Shown: piece by piece, positions 48,300 to 60,926 of the stretch
Position numbering within the stretch: the first letter of the stretch is position 1
How the letters are laid out: each line of letters begins with the position of its first letter
Source: Malachius bipustulatus
Lineage: Eukaryota > Arthropoda > Insecta > Coleoptera > Melyridae
Direction: 5' to 3'
Assembly (NCBI GenBank): GCA_910589415.1
Contig: OU342631.1
Span: 17,422,001-17,486,000 of the forward strand
DNA length: 64,000 nucleotides
Made by a program: the position numbers and the translations under genes
Notes under the pieces: model-generated
What the model was told of the DNA's origin: nothing
The model's input: only the letters and a program-made list of their open reading frames with translations
Databases searched by the model: none

Positions 48300-49444
48300 G
48301 TAATTTTTCGTTTTGAATTTCGTTTTTCGCAATGGAAAAAGAATCAACAACTGGTCGGGTTGGTTTGAGGCATTTCTTAGATAAGGAGATAGAGGAAATT
48401 TATCTAGAGAAATTTATATTTACTTTTATTAACAATATTCTGCAAGAGTCAGTTATTTGTCAAAGCATGATGAGTTAAAAAAAAATTTATAAAGGTTTTC
48501 AACTTCAACTACAAAGACGTGCTACTTATTACCTGTTTTATAAAAATGCTTCAGAGAGACGTTATAGAGAATTTTCTCTCCTGCAAAATTGATAATAATT
48601 ATATCTATCATAAAACGTACTATATTCAGGAGAACTATTCTTGCGCGTAATTTCCCAAGACAATATGAAAGCTTCAGCGTAAATACGCCGACGGCAAAAA
48701 CAGGGACTATTCATTAGCATCCCAAGTCATACAACATACCAAAAAACAAAAAAATTGACATTATTTCGACGACTAGACCCTTTTTGTCGGCCCCAATCAC
48801 GAATTTAACATAATATGATATTGGATTTTGGATTATCAGAATCGGATAAATTTTAGTATAGTAGTTAAATACCGAGAGAATAATTAGGTAGACAATTGTT
48901 CTTCACAGAAGAATAAAACAGCTGCCCTGAAGCTTCTGTATGAATAACGCTAATTACCTTTAATACAAAAATCAATAATCCTGCATCCACTCACTCTTCT
49001 TTTTTTCTTTATTCATAGTCATGTAAACTCTAATCTGAGCTTCCCACATTTAAAAGTACTGTACCTATACCAACCTAGTAGCTACCAGTTACAAATTTCA
49101 AATTTCGCTTTTAATTTATTATGAGCAAACAACTCAATCAATTTATATGAGAGTTTGAAACTTACAATAACCGACAATCTCCTACTTATACTGGAAGTTT
49201 CTAACTTTGGCGAATTCTACGAGACGCCTCAGATTGCTTCGATAAAGTGAAGCCGAACACTTGATAAATTGTTTTTTCTTTATGACAGTTCGGCTAATCT
49301 ATATTTATGAAAATTGTGGCAATTACCATACGGAGTGAGCTTTAAACGATAAACAAATTAAATAAGCGATTCCATAAAGATTTTAGTTTTACTTATAAGA
49401 TCGGTCTTAGTCTTGATTGATCATGCAAACTGAACAAAAATGGT

Positions 49445-49706
49445 TTAAGAATGATAACAGGTTTTCTCACGGGGTAGTGTAGCACACCTTAGCAATATTC
49501 TACAAATCGTCTTAGCCTGTAAATTCTGCATGGAGAGGGACGAAACCCTTATACATCTCCTGGTTGAGTGTCATGAAGTGGTAGTTCTACAAAGAAGATT
49601 CCGCTGTCTAGGTCTTTACCAACAAGCGGAACAAGACTCATCATCTTTAGAACCCTTGAAATCCCCAAATCTCATCCGAGAACTGGAACTGCATGAGGTG
49701 TTATAA
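49445..49706 (+). pseudogene. LINE zinc knuckle remnant (family D)
   Basis: The open tail from about 49516 has CKFCMERDETLIHLLVEC (C-X2-C-X8-H-X4-C), then a charged C-terminus to TAA at 49704-49706. The preceding LRMITGFLTG (49445-49474) belongs to the block before the knuckle but is separated by stops and a frameshift. RT and RNase H are absent. The region to about 49800 is a likely 3' UTR. Confidence 0.65.
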
Positions 49707-51093
49707 TCGAATAGTCACTAGAAGGGGAGACACAAAAGATAATTTAAATGTCGTAGTGCAGATACATCTCTAATTAATACAATACAAAACAAATAGTCTT
49801 GACTGATGAGATGGATCAAGATAAAGAGAACGTTATTTCTTTATGCGAGCTCTTTTCATGGTTACAGATTTCGCTAGAGGAATGTGTTGTCATCAACCAT
49901 GCATTTTCATGTTTTTGCTACTTCCTGTTGTAGGGTTGTTGAAAAAACGTCCACCTACATGCAGAGCGTTTTTTTTAACCCCCATACCATTGGGATCTCG
50001 AGAATTAACAGAGATACGAGATCGGTTAACTCGAAGACAAATTTCACAATTTTATACTTTATGCTTTATGAGTATTTGAAGCAAGATTTAAGCTAACTCT
50101 ACCAGTCGCTGCTGAAATATCATGACAAAAAAGAAAAATCGAGAAAAACCCGCTGGGCTACCGGCCGCTCCCTTCAAAAGGTATAATTGTTTATTATCAT
50201 GGCAAGTATTGTATCTTTTGAACAACTTATTTTAGATTGAATAATTACATATCTTGACAGAATATTTGGACTTTCCCAAGTTATACTAACATCCGATAGA
50301 ATTATCCCGAAATTCCTTGATTTTTTTCACTAAAACCTTCTTATCAGCGACTTCTCTAAGTTTCTTCTAATAGAAGATAGTATACGCAAAAGTCTTAATC
50401 GCGGAGATTCCGATTATGGCACGTTTGTTTTTCTGCATAGCCGATGCACTTATATTATAATCAATCAAACTGCTCGAGGAGCTTCATAAAATATTTAGTT
50501 TGCTGAAGGTATACGAAAGCCCTTAATAAAATATGAATTATTATGGCAGGCTGCTAAAAAGAGAACAAGCAACTTGTATTAAATTGCGAAAAAGTTATAT
50601 TACATGCCTGCTCGCCATACCTACTTATAAGGGATGAATTTAAAATTGTATAACATGAATGCACTTATAGTAACTATAAAGCGAAGCGTTTAAAACTGAA
50701 CGCAAAAGCGGCATAAGCTTGAGAAGCATTTGAAAATTTTGGTTTGACAGACTGACAGATTAAAATAATCAATTTCCTTTCTTAATATTCCTAGATTGCT
50801 AGAGGAATCTCTAGGAAGCTCTGTGCTTGACGGGTGCTTGAGAGAATTAATATCGATATCTAGTATACAATCGATACATAGGTAAAAGAAGTTTGCAATA
50901 AGGTGGTACTATAAAAGTAACAAGCTGAACCAGATATGGATGCACCATCTCTATTGAAGACTCTCCATAAAAATATCTGTAAAACCGGCCCAAGGCAACT
51001 AAATCTAAATTTTTAGTCAAAACCGGGTCCTAGGTCAAGTGGCTGGCTCTTTTCTCTGACGTAAAGTTCTCACAGTGTGTTTGGGTGCCAAGC

Positions 51094-51383
51094 TTTAAAC
51101 GTATGAGCAGTACACTCCAAGGATGGTGGGATTTAAGCTTTGCATAAGAGGAGAACCTGTTGAGGTGTATAAAATTTCTTTATGCGGAATAGTGTTCCAA
51201 GTTTTTGAGAAGCACTTTCGCCAAACCTTCGCAGCATGATCATGCCAAAACATGTTCGCTCCCAGACTCACGTCAAGCAAACGAAGAGTTGGCGATGGAA
51301 GAAGAGAGTGTCGCCATATACGGCTCCAAAACGTTGACCTTTTTGGAAAAAATGACTTTTCCATTATCCATGATTTTCATCAC
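51094..51383 (-). pseudogene. LINE RT thumb fragment, frameshifted
   Basis: Minus-strand reading gives LRLLDVSLGANMFWHDHA and, after a shift, KTWNTIPHKEILYT. This parallels LGVSLGANMSWHDHV and FRTKKFYTPQKL in the copy at 8917. Several frame errors. Confidence 0.65.
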
Positions 51384-51505
51384 TCCAAGCTAGAATTATC
51401 TCTTTTAGATATTTATTAAGTCTTAAACAGCTTGCTGTCTGCGTAAATGTGTGTCCATGGTGGATGTCCGCTCACCTGGGCTATAATGTTATCGGAAAAA
51501 TTTTA

Positions 51506-52364
51506 CAGGGTGAGGCGCGAGAATCTTAGGGCATTTTTATATGGAGAACTCCTGGGAGTAGAAGTCTAAAAATTTGTACGTGTATAATTTCGGTTTTGAC
51601 GAGCTGAACTAAAATATTTACAACCCCGCACCACTTCCGGTTATACCGGAAGTTGCCATATTTTTCTTTTTTTAAATGGTACAGCCTGTATATTATTACA
51701 TTTTCAGACTGCCTGAAAAACAGTAATAAAAACGATGTTTACAGTTCAAATTTGTAACGACCAATTAATGAGTTATAAACAAATGAAAATTGCAATTTTC
51801 CATTTTCAAAGCAGCTTAGCTTGAAAACGGGTCAAGATATTGGAAAACGGTTTACATGTCCCTATCCTAACTTTTTGTATACTACGCTGGAGTACCTACA
51901 AAAAAAATATTTTTTATTAATTTTTTTTTTTTGAAAATCGCTGATTTTTCATCACTTTGTATACAAATTTCATCAGCACCATAGGATACTACGTGAAAAG
52001 TTAAGATAGGGACATGTAAGCCGTTTTCATCTATCTTGACCCGTTTTCGACCTAAGCTGCTTTGAAAATGGAAAATTGCGATTTTCATTTGTTTATAACT
52101 CATAAACCACTCGTTCGAATTTTGAACTATTGAGACCATTTTTATTACATTTTTTAGGCAATCTGAAAATGTAATAATATACAGGTGTCCCATTTAAAAT
52201 AAGAAAGTTGATGGCAACTTCCGGTATAACCGGAAATGGTGAGGGGTTGTAAATATTTTGGTTCAGCTCGTCAAAATCGAAATTATACACGTACAAATTT
52301 TTAGACTTCTACTCCCAGGACTTCTCCATATAAAAATGCCCTAAAATTCTCACGCCTCACCCTG
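51506..52364. mobile_element. Inverted-repeat element IR8 (CAGGGTGAGGC ends)
   Basis: Starts CAGGGTGAGGC at 51506 and ends with its inverse at 52364, with TA on both sides. The arms of about 385 bp (51506-51890 and 51980-52364) enclose a centre of about 90 bp. Conserved blocks include acttccggttataccgga near each end. It is inserted in a LINE. No transposase. Confidence 0.85.
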
Positions 52365-52375
52365 TATATTAGGGT

Positions 52376-52611
52376 TTATGTAAAATACATCAAATTATTG
52401 ATGTATAGGGCTGTATAAGAAAGAGAGTCGGAGATGAAATGGAACCCTGAGATACACCGCCAATGACAGAAGAGTTCTCGGAAAGGATTCCATCGAGGGC
52501 TGCTTGCAAGGAACGATCTCCGAGATAGCTCGCAAGCCACGAGCAGAACTTCATACCAGATATGGTCGAAAGTCCTAGAAATATCAAGCGCAACCACTTG
52601 AGATACCTCAT
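52376..52611 (-). pseudogene. LINE RT palm fragment, frameshifted
   Basis: Two overlapping minus frames carry pieces of the palm: VALDISRTFDHIWYEVLL (motif A with the DISR...FD aspartates) in one, and WLASYLGDRSLQAALDG, then GGVSQGSISSPTLFLI (motif B) in the other. At least one frameshift separates them. The following YADD part is absent. Confidence 0.75.
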
Positions 52612-52680
52612 GGTGCTCGACTGCGCTGTTCCGCAGTTCGGTAACGTAGGTTCGATGGAACTTTTAGAATAGGAATCGCG

Positions 52681-54054
52681 AAGAGGATCTTGTTGAAAAT
52701 TTTTTGCGAAAATTCATATATATCCGTTATTAGAATATTCACTGTTAAAATACACGATATACATTATACATGGTCCATAATTATCAAGGGATAGGGAAAT
52801 GAAACAAGAAAGTGATTACCTGCCACAAGGAATAAAACAAACATCATGCTTCCTGACTATACCTGCTCCTGTATGAATTTGGGATAATAATTAACGAACA
52901 TAATTGAAATGTAGGTATACTTCATTCAATATTTAGTCCTCTTAGTTATAGCTGTTATTCCTAACCATACACATTTATCCTGTGTAAGGATCTAATTTCT
53001 TACGTTTAGACTGAAAATTCAAAATCCGGGCTCAATTTAATCTTCCCCGAGTTATCTCGTTCTGTAAACATTACTTCGACTTATCTGTTTTCTTTCATTC
53101 GAAAGTAGTGAAGGGAAATTCGAAGCAGATGATAAACAATAACGGGCGAGCTTTAAAAAAACTCGAAAAGCTCAGTCTAATTTAATTAAAACGACTATAT
53201 CAAGAATGGTAGTCGAGAGGATTCCCGATTCGAATGCCAGAACTGTATTATCTACTGCCGCCTCTTCGATATTAAAGAAGTAAATTATTATCAGAGGGAT
53301 TTTTATTTCAAATTACGTCTTCTTTCTGTTGGTTTTCGGGGCGCTGTAAATTTTCAATCTCGCTTAACAATAACGATTTTTTTTCTTGATAATAGCGGTT
53401 TATATACGGGACTAAATGACATTTTAAAATGATATACCGCATATGAGTTTTGTTGGAGTTAAGGGTGCTCTTGTAGTCTTGTAGGGGTTTTTAAAATATT
53501 GCGAGAAACTTTGCAATATTCAAATTGAGAATATGATACTAGTTTGAGTGTAAGTGCTAGTGCTAGTACAAGCTTGAAAATTTACTTAAAGTACCTACTT
53601 GAAGTAAGTTTTGAATTTTAAAAACTCAAATAACCATCATTGTAACTTTTAATTGAGTCGAAAAGTTTCACGTTGCTTGAATTCTAAAATCTACCAGCTT
53701 TCAAACAATCGTTATTATATTTGCGTACCAAAGGTATGATACCAACAAGTTTTATAATAAAGTTTGTCTATTCTAAATTTAACTAGAAATATCAATTCTT
53801 TCACTAATAATTTTTAAGTACCTACGAGAAAAACGAGTATGCCCGTATCTAAAAGAATCAAGTTGAAGTTTTTTGATCCCGAGGGACTATTATACGATTA
53901 CCATTCCAGATTTTAATACCTAAAATTTTGTCCTTCCATTTTTGTTTGCCAGCTTAGAAAACTTCCTCCAAAATCTCTTCTTAATAGCACTAGCACTAGC
54001 ATTAGCACTTCCCAGACTAGGGAGAAAATATAAAAAGTTAAAACGTTTTTACAG
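52681..54054. other. End of receptor intron 3, no gene recognised
   Basis: AT-rich. A ctagcactagc-like run at about 53988-54008 precedes the acceptor of exon 4. Confidence 0.45.
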
Positions 54055-54297
54055 ATCTGGTATGCATAATATGAGAATGAGCAGCTCCCATCACTCCCTC
54101 TCCTACGTTAATGGTGGCAGTGGCGGCGGTACGAGTAACTCCAGCGGCGTCGTTTCTAGCTCTAATGGACCTAATTCAAGGAGAGACCAGAGTACGCAGA
54201 CTCCAGAAAACATCGCCAAGGAAACGAGGAATTTCAATCTCAAATCGTTGAAGTTGCAGCTGAATAATGCAGTGCCATCTAATCTGTCGAATCTAAG
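54055..54297 (+). CDS. 5-HT2B: 5-HT2B-like serotonin receptor, coding exon 4 (ICL3)
   Basis: The acceptor tttttacag ends at 54054. The first base completes the Arg codon left open by exon 3. The exon then runs 80 codons and leaves two bases at donor gtcagt (54298), so it is phase 2 in and out. The translation is hydrophilic: a Ser/Gly/Asn-rich low-complexity stretch (around [13 protein letters not shown]), then the more ordered [16 protein letters not shown]. This fits the long third intracellular loop of 5-HT2B receptors, which holds phosphorylation and G-protein contact sites. It contains no membrane segment. The open frame runs upstream of 54055 back to 53942, but that part is the intron end. 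Assignment rests on phase, position and loop composition, so it is slightly less certain than exons 1-3. Confidence 0.8.
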
Positions 54298-55387
54298 GTC
54301 AGTTGTGTTGTAATTCTTTGTTTTCATATTTCAGACGGATTCATTTTATTTATTATTTTTTGTTTAATTTTAAATAATTTTCCCAACTTTTACGAAAATT
54401 TATGCCAAGATAGGTAAGTCAATATAGTGGGAATACAAGACAAAAAATTATTTTGTAATATGTTAAATTTTTAATTTGTTGTAATTTTGGGGATCGGTAT
54501 AGTATTCGATGAGTAGATCAAAAGACCTGACCTGACCTGACCTGGTCTTGAGATATTCACCTCTGAAGATGTAATTTTTCTCTCATGACAGTCACGAATT
54601 AATTTTTAATTGTTGCCCCCCCCTCTAATTGTTTTATTAAAGAAAAATCTTATAGATAAATTGCCGATTTATGAGAAAAGGGGAAATGTCAGAAAAACGT
54701 GAAATGGAAAAAGTGCACAAGTAATATAAAAAATACCTCTTATATGGGAACAGGGATTTAATCCATTCCTCAGAGGAAAGCACTTATTTGTTACGTGTAA
54801 AATGGAATAAAGAATTCAAACATAAAATTTTTAGTTAAAAAAGAGGCATTTCAACGTACATACAGTAATTTCGAAATATAATTCTAACTTATACCCGTTT
54901 TCCTATACATCCGCCGATTATTTATTATTGAGATTTAAAAGCTTGTTTCTGTTGCAGTAGTTACATTTTAGGTCTGCTGAGCCATTTTAGAGAAAAACAG
55001 GGAAGAGTTTTCTTTTTGTTTTATTATTTTCGTAATTGCATTTCCCCGATTTTCTGGAAAATGTCTCAACAGACTTAAGATGTAACTACAACAACACAAG
55101 CGGCCTTCAATCTTAAGAAATGATATCTCTAAATATTTCTCTCTAAATTAAGTAGGGCCGCCAATAATTTACAAACATATGCGTGATCGTCATGATAGAA
55201 AAAATCCATCTTCCGAGGTGAATATTTTGAGAACGGGAGTTTTGGGATGTATCGAATATTACCGATCCCCATAATTTGAACAAATTTAACCGGGAGCTAA
55301 TTCCCATAAGGATTCTGCGGGGTCCTTCGAAGTGTGAGAATCATCTTATAGAATAGAAAGTTGCACGACGAAAATTAAATTTTCGGA

Positions 55388-55700
55388 ATTGAAATTCCAA
55401 AAATTCCATTATAATCGATCTTGGAGCAAATTATCACAGCTTATCTCGAAAATGGTAAGCCGCTTATTAACAGTAAATTCGTTCCGAGATTGTCATGGTC
55501 AATTGCCATATATCAATGGTCAATGTAAATTTTTCGAAAATTTCATTTTCAAGGAATCGTCGATAAAATTTTTCAACTAATAAACTGGACTATGACAATC
55601 TCGGGACGAATTTACTGTTAATCAGTGGCTCACCATTTTCGAGATAAGTCGTAATAATTTGCTCCAAGACCGATTATAATGGAATTTTTGAACTTCAATA
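55388..55700. repeat. Inverted repeat IR9
   Basis: Arms of about 113 bp (55388-55501 and 55589-55700), including ccattataatcg and cgattataatgg, with an 87-bp spacer. Ends and target duplication are not clear. Confidence 0.65.
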
Positions 55701-55984
55701 CATTGACCAAAAATTAACCTAAAATTTGGGAGCGTGAAAAAATCATCTTGATCAAACCGTGGCAAAATCTTCACTAAAAACGACGCTTTCTGAAGAGGGG
55801 GCAACTACGGAAAAGGCTATTTCAATTACTTTCAATTTCTCAAGTAGACTAGTATGAGAAATCTCAATACTTGGAGTATAAAAAACCCCTAAACAGGCAT
55901 AAATCGGTTGTTATAAATCAGAAAAGGCAAATTCAAACAAAGAGAAAAAAAAAATAAAAAGGAAAGAATCAAAGGATTAGATAA

Positions 55985-56369
55985 AAAGAATTTTTTTAAA
56001 AATTTTTTTAATTTATTTTTGAATTAAGTTTAACATTTTTTTGTTTTTATGATTTTTTTTATACCGAACAACATAAAAAACACTATGGTGGCCATAAGAA
56101 AAACGAAAGTTGACTTTGAAAATTCTGGAATCTAGTCGGCTTTGAAAATTTTTGAAATGTCAGATGGGTAGCTCTTGACGACTTATGTAAGCCCACAAAA
56201 AATTATTCATTAATCTCCAATAATAAAAAAGATATGGAAAAAATAAGAAATCGCGATTTTTCAGTTTTTTCAGGATATTTCAGGAACGGTCACAGATATT
56301 TTGTATTATCTTGACTGATTCGAGATGGCCACAAAATTGCGCTCCTTTGGACTTGTTCAACAGACCCTG
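55985..56369. repeat. Half copy of IR3 family
   Basis: Shares the order ataccgaac, aaagttg, tagtcggctttgaaaatttt, gatgacttatgtaa and ttttcagttttttcagga with the right half of IR3 (23930-24150). It ends near acagaccctgta. Confidence 0.6.
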
Positions 56370-59300
56370 TATCCGTTAGCGTTAGGAGATAGCAATATAA
56401 AGAAGGATACATGGTGGATACAAGGATACCCTGTATACTAAGGTATAATAAATTTATTTAAATAAAAAATAAATAAACTTTTAAAAAGGGTTGAATTTAA
56501 ATGTAATGTGACATAACTTTGAAATTAGATGATCGAAGATCCAATATAAAAAATTTGAGGGAACTCCCAATTAATTTTGGCCTCCCTAATCACCCCCCAC
56601 TTTACTGTTATTGCTTAATGATAATTAATTCTCTCTATACGTAATGGCAACATCGACCCTCTTCTTTTCATGATGCACGTCATGTATAGGTTTACTTTTA
56701 GATTCAGAATACGATCAAAGCGTTGACCTGTTTACGAAAAACGATATATTTAATTAAAAGAAAATAAACGCCGCATTAATTATTTATTGATTTTCGAATA
56801 TGATTTTTCATAAGAATTTTAATGAAACCGAATCAACCATTAACCTTACCAAACTGTTGACTGTAATCACTGATGGTTAACAGAATCAATGAACCGTGTT
56901 TTTAATTAAATCTAAACGGCAGGCTATTCGCTCGCCATTTATTCGTTTTCTATTAAAGAATTTTCCGTCGATTTAAATTACTGACGAGATTTAATTTGAT
57001 CACTTGAATATAGACCGGGAAATCTAAAAGGCGAGGAAAATTGCCGAAAAGACCTCTTTATAATTGATAATAATTAATATTTATGCCACAATTGTATGTG
57101 CAATGCCGTTTAAGGAACAGCCCGGCGTTTTGAACAGCAGATCCTTTTTAGTTAGGCTCCTAAGTTAACAACGTCTCTGATTAATATCCGTGAAATGAAT
57201 TATTAATCTCGAGTTCATTAAAAGCTTTCAAATTGTTATTTGTCTGTTACTTTGGGTCGTATTTCATGAAAGCATTATTTTAATTAGCAGTGCACTATTA
57301 CCGGCTGGGAATTTTCTTACCAGTCGCAAAAGCTCGGCGCCTCGAGACGGATTGGAAATTTCAATAACGTTTTTCCATGAGATTTTTTCTTCCGGATTTC
57401 TTTGACAAAAAATTACATTAGAACAATGAATAAGAACAAAAACAAAATCGGTAAAAACATTGGGCTTTTTCGAGTATTATAAAAAATGTATAATAAAACA
57501 TCTAAATCCTTATTAAAATGAACATCACTCACAGCAGTTATCTACATCACCTCCTAGTATTAGGCTATTGCCTAATGGGCAGATTGCAGATCTCTTTTGG
57601 AGTTAATTAAAAAAAAATAAATAAAAAATAAAAGTAAATAAATAAAAATAAAAATGAACAAGGAGAAATAGTTCATAAAAATATGCACTCCAAAAAAAAA
57701 TCCCTTCAAAAATTCATTAAAATCAATGTAGGTATGTATAAAACAACTACGGAACAGGCTATAATTAGCAGGAGTAATGGGCATAAAAAATAATATCTAT
57801 AATATCTATAAAGAGGTCACAAATTGTCACAAGCCTAAATCCTGAACTAAGTCCATTGCAATGGCTATTTAAACATAATACAACATAACCATAACAAAGG
57901 TGAATGTTTCAATAACTATGTTAGTCCGACGAGCATCAGGATAAAACAACATCCCTGATTTTCTCGCGTATAATAGGCTATGCAGTCATCTGATTTCAGT
58001 ATCAAGAAGGTTCGGGGAGTCAATCTGATTTCTCAAGAGATTAACCGCAAAAACGGTTTATATCCTCCTCTTTGAGAGTTCCACAACTTCAGACCTGGAG
58101 AGCAGTCTATGAATATCGCAACTTGGATACCACACAATTTAGTTCGTATAAGTAGGTTATATAATTTTATTAACAAACTCTCATTAGTATAAGCTCTTGA
58201 GAATTTAGGTTCGTTTCGTATCACGACCCTCTAAAGTTAAGTAGCACTGTTTTGCGATTCACTAGAAAATACCATTTTAGGGTATTTTTCTAATAGGTAG
58301 AGCAAGAGCCAGCAACCAGCAACTGCCAGATCTTAATCATTCATTTTATGAAAATTGAAAGTTTCTGTGCGCATGTCTTCAACATATAGGTAGGAACAAT
58401 GCAGCCATGCACTCTGAAGTTTGGATCATAGTGGCCTTGGATGCTGAAGAAGTTATATAAAATCGCTCCTCAAGATCTTTGAAGTACAAAGTTTAATTTT
58501 TTTTTAACTTAAAAGGCATGTAGTAAATGCAAAATTAGGCGTAAAATTTTCCGTAGACATGGGTCGCTGGAGCTTTCGTTTTCGAGATATAAGCTCTTAA
58601 AGTTCTTCGAAGGCGGAGTTTTTTTTTATTGATTTATCGGAGTTGCTCTGGATTCTGGTTGAAGCTAATCCCTTGTATCTTTTCAGGAGAAAATAAGTAA
58701 AATTATACGTTTATTACAATAACTGAATGAACGCAATTAATAAATTTCATATGAAAATATTACCCGACTCAGAATTAACTGATTTGCTGCTGATAATTTA
58801 AGAATGGAGTATAGTAGAAGATGAAGCGTGAGCATAATTACTTATTACTAATCCAGAAAAATGCCCCGCTACCAGCAATACAAGAAAAACATTCACCGAG
58901 TTGGGATTGAGCTGAACAATGCACGAAAAGGTCACTATTAGAATTTTATGATTTTATTTTGGTAACAAAAAGGGTCTACTGATAGTGCTTCCTAATATTT
59001 TGCATAACTCTCAATTTTTATTGTACTTCATTCTATAGATTTTCTCGAACCTTTTTTTTTCCTTACATTCCTTACAAGGAATGGAGTCGACTCACTTATT
59101 TCTTGTGTCAATTCTTATTAACTGTTTTCTGCACTAAAAACGAGTATTGTCTGGGAGTATTCGATAACGTCTCCTAAAGTCATCCTTTATAGTTGGATAT
59201 AGAAGCCAGTAGAGAGGTTTATCTTTGATGGACCCGACCTTTGAGCACCTACTCTAAAAACTAAGACTCATCCAAGAAATGAAAAGATATAGACCCTATT

Positions 59301-59882
59301 TTTGAAAATACAACATAATTACAATAATTCCCTGCCTAAAGGGTCCAGTTATTGTTTTTTCCATTTGTGTAACAGTAAACAAATTTTGTCCCAACAAAAC
59401 TTTACTGGTGAAAAGTCGAAGAAAAACTGTTAAGAAGTTAAGAACTAGACTATAATGCTACCTTGAGGCTTAAAAGGAGATTATTCTAACTTTACAAAAG
59501 TTAATAAATTTTCGTCCAGTCTCCTTAACCGAGGAGTAGCCAGGTGAGCCGGTAGATGGCGGGAACCCTTTTTATCCCCTTGTGGCTTTTATTTATAGAG
59601 CGTCTTAAATCCGATCACATTTTATATAAGACTTTCAACAGTAAGAACTGGAAGAGATGAGGTTTAATGTATTTTTTGATTTTATCCATCATAAACTTGC
59701 TCCAATCTCATTTTGTTTTCTTTTTTCATGAATAAATTTGATTTTTCTTTTATTGTTTTTAATTTCTGATAAAATAGTTTATATCAGTGCTTATTAGTGC
59801 GAAATATTTAAATTTAATTTGCTAACCACACTGAATTTTACTGACCACTTAGCTTAGTGCTGCTGATTAATAAATGGTGTCA

Positions 59883-59914
59883 GGTGCTGGAGCTGGTGCT
59901 GGTGCTGGTGCTAG
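59883..59914. repeat. (GCTGGT)n run
   Basis: Five near-perfect hexamer units. The 67-codon frame here (59857-60060) is Leu/Val-rich because of the repeat. Confidence 0.7.
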
Positions 59915-60441
59915 TCCTAGGAGGTTTTCTTAGAGTAAGGCTTCAACCAGGCGGATTGTTCGCGGCTGGTCGAGCGCAGGAACAGACTCTAATAAGTAGT
60001 ATAGTAGAAACTGAAGGACGGACTCCTCAAAGGCGAATCACCTTCCAGGAAAAAAAGTAAATCTGGGATCTGGGGTAAACGAATCGGCTCCCGGAAAGAC
60101 TACAAATTCACGGCTCAATCACTGAATGTCTATAGTGAATCAACAGCAGCGAATCGGTTTCTGCACGGGTATTTTAGAGTGCAACTTGACATGATAATTA
60201 CAATGTAAAGAAACGTCGTACAGAGCCGAGTAAAATAATTTATGCGTCAATTCAGTTTAATAGTTTATTTATTGCAAGAAGGTTTTAGAAAACATTTAAT
60301 TTCGCGTTTCGGGCCCGTGAGTTGGCCACCTAGGTCCTGTAATACACCTTTAGACTTCTTCATTTAGGGCTACGTAAAGTCCAAAGTCTATGTGAGTAAG
60401 ACTAATATAATTCAAGAATTGGAGGCCAACAAAACTGTAAA

Positions 60442-60926
60442 TTCTCCAAAATTGATCTAAGCCTCACCAACCCAGGGGCCGCCTCGCTACTCAACTGGCA
60501 ACCTCTAAACAGCTTATACGACAGCAACCACTTTCCTATATCCATAAACGACAACACTCCAAAACCTTCCAATCTGGTGAGCCGATGGCACAAGCTGACT
60601 GGGACAAATACAGAACATACACCAAAGAACAGACAGACCAGCTTGACTTCCCTGAAGACGTAGACGAAGCCCTCCTTCTCTTCATCAACTGCATGATCAG
60701 TTCAGCAGAAAAATACATTGGTAGACACACTATAGACCCCGCAAAGAAACTAGTGCCTTGGTGGAACGAATTCTGCAAAGCGGCTGTCCAGAACTGCAAG
60801 AAAGCCCTAAACAAATTCCGACGAACCCGATCCGTAGAAGACCTCATCAATTTCAAAAGACTTAAGGCCATATCAAAACGTGTGCTGAAGCAGAGCAAGA
60901 AAGACTCCCGGAACAATTATACGTAA
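60442..60926 (+). pseudogene. LINE endonuclease end and linker
   Basis: The first frame reads FSKIDLSLTNPGAASLLNW, then SLYDSNHFPISI (the IDL and S-x-H-F blocks near the end of APE-type endonucleases). A frameshift near 60580 leads to the frame 60585-60926, a basic linker with WWNEFCKAAVQNCKKAL, which is typical between endonuclease and RT. A second shift near 60914 passes to the RT frame. The N-terminal endonuclease is lost through 5' truncation. Confidence 0.7.

Larger units (their letters stand above)
51094..52680 (-). mobile_element. LINE family A copy, minus strand, split by IR8
   Basis: The RT palm part lies at about 52380-52680 and the thumb part at 51094-51383, in the order expected on the minus strand, with IR8 between them. 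The part that should hold the catalytic YADD block is missing. The sequence is close to the 8917-9965 copy (same AKKVNVLEP/LGANM...WHDH region). Confidence 0.65.
48300..54054 (+). other. 5-HT2B: Intron 3 of the 5-HT2B-like gene (5.8 kb)
   Basis: Begins gtaatt and ends tttttacag. It contains a LINE 3' remnant (49445-49706) and a minus-strand LINE split by an inverted-repeat element (51094-52680). The rest shows nothing recognisable. Confidence 0.8.
7877..54297 (+). other. 5-HT2B: Serotonin receptor 5-HT2B-like gene, span of the coding exons seen
   Basis: Four coding exons of one rhodopsin-class GPCR lie in order on the + strand: 7877-8432, 47716-47940, 48023-48299 and 54055-54297. Introns are 39,283, 82 and 5,755 nt. 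Every intron starts GT and ends AG. Phases agree at each join: 1, 1 and 2. Joined, the exons give TM1 to TM5 and much of intracellular loop 3. The exon carrying TM6, TM7 and the C-terminus was not found between 54298 and 64000, so the gene continues past the window. The 5' untranslated exon or exons were also not identified. Assignment to the insect 5-HT2B type rests on conserved blocks around TM1-TM5 recalled from the family, not on a search. Confidence 0.9.
54298..60430 (+). other. 5-HT2B: Start of a further receptor intron; no coding exon found
   Basis: Follows donor gtcagt at 54298. No stretch with TM6 or TM7 motifs was found. It contains a GACCT run (54531-54552), IR9, a half copy of the IR3 family and a GCTGGT run. 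Confidence 0.5.

Noticed and set aside
59857..60060. 67-codon Leu/Val-rich frame
   Set aside because: Generated by a GCTGGT run. No other support.
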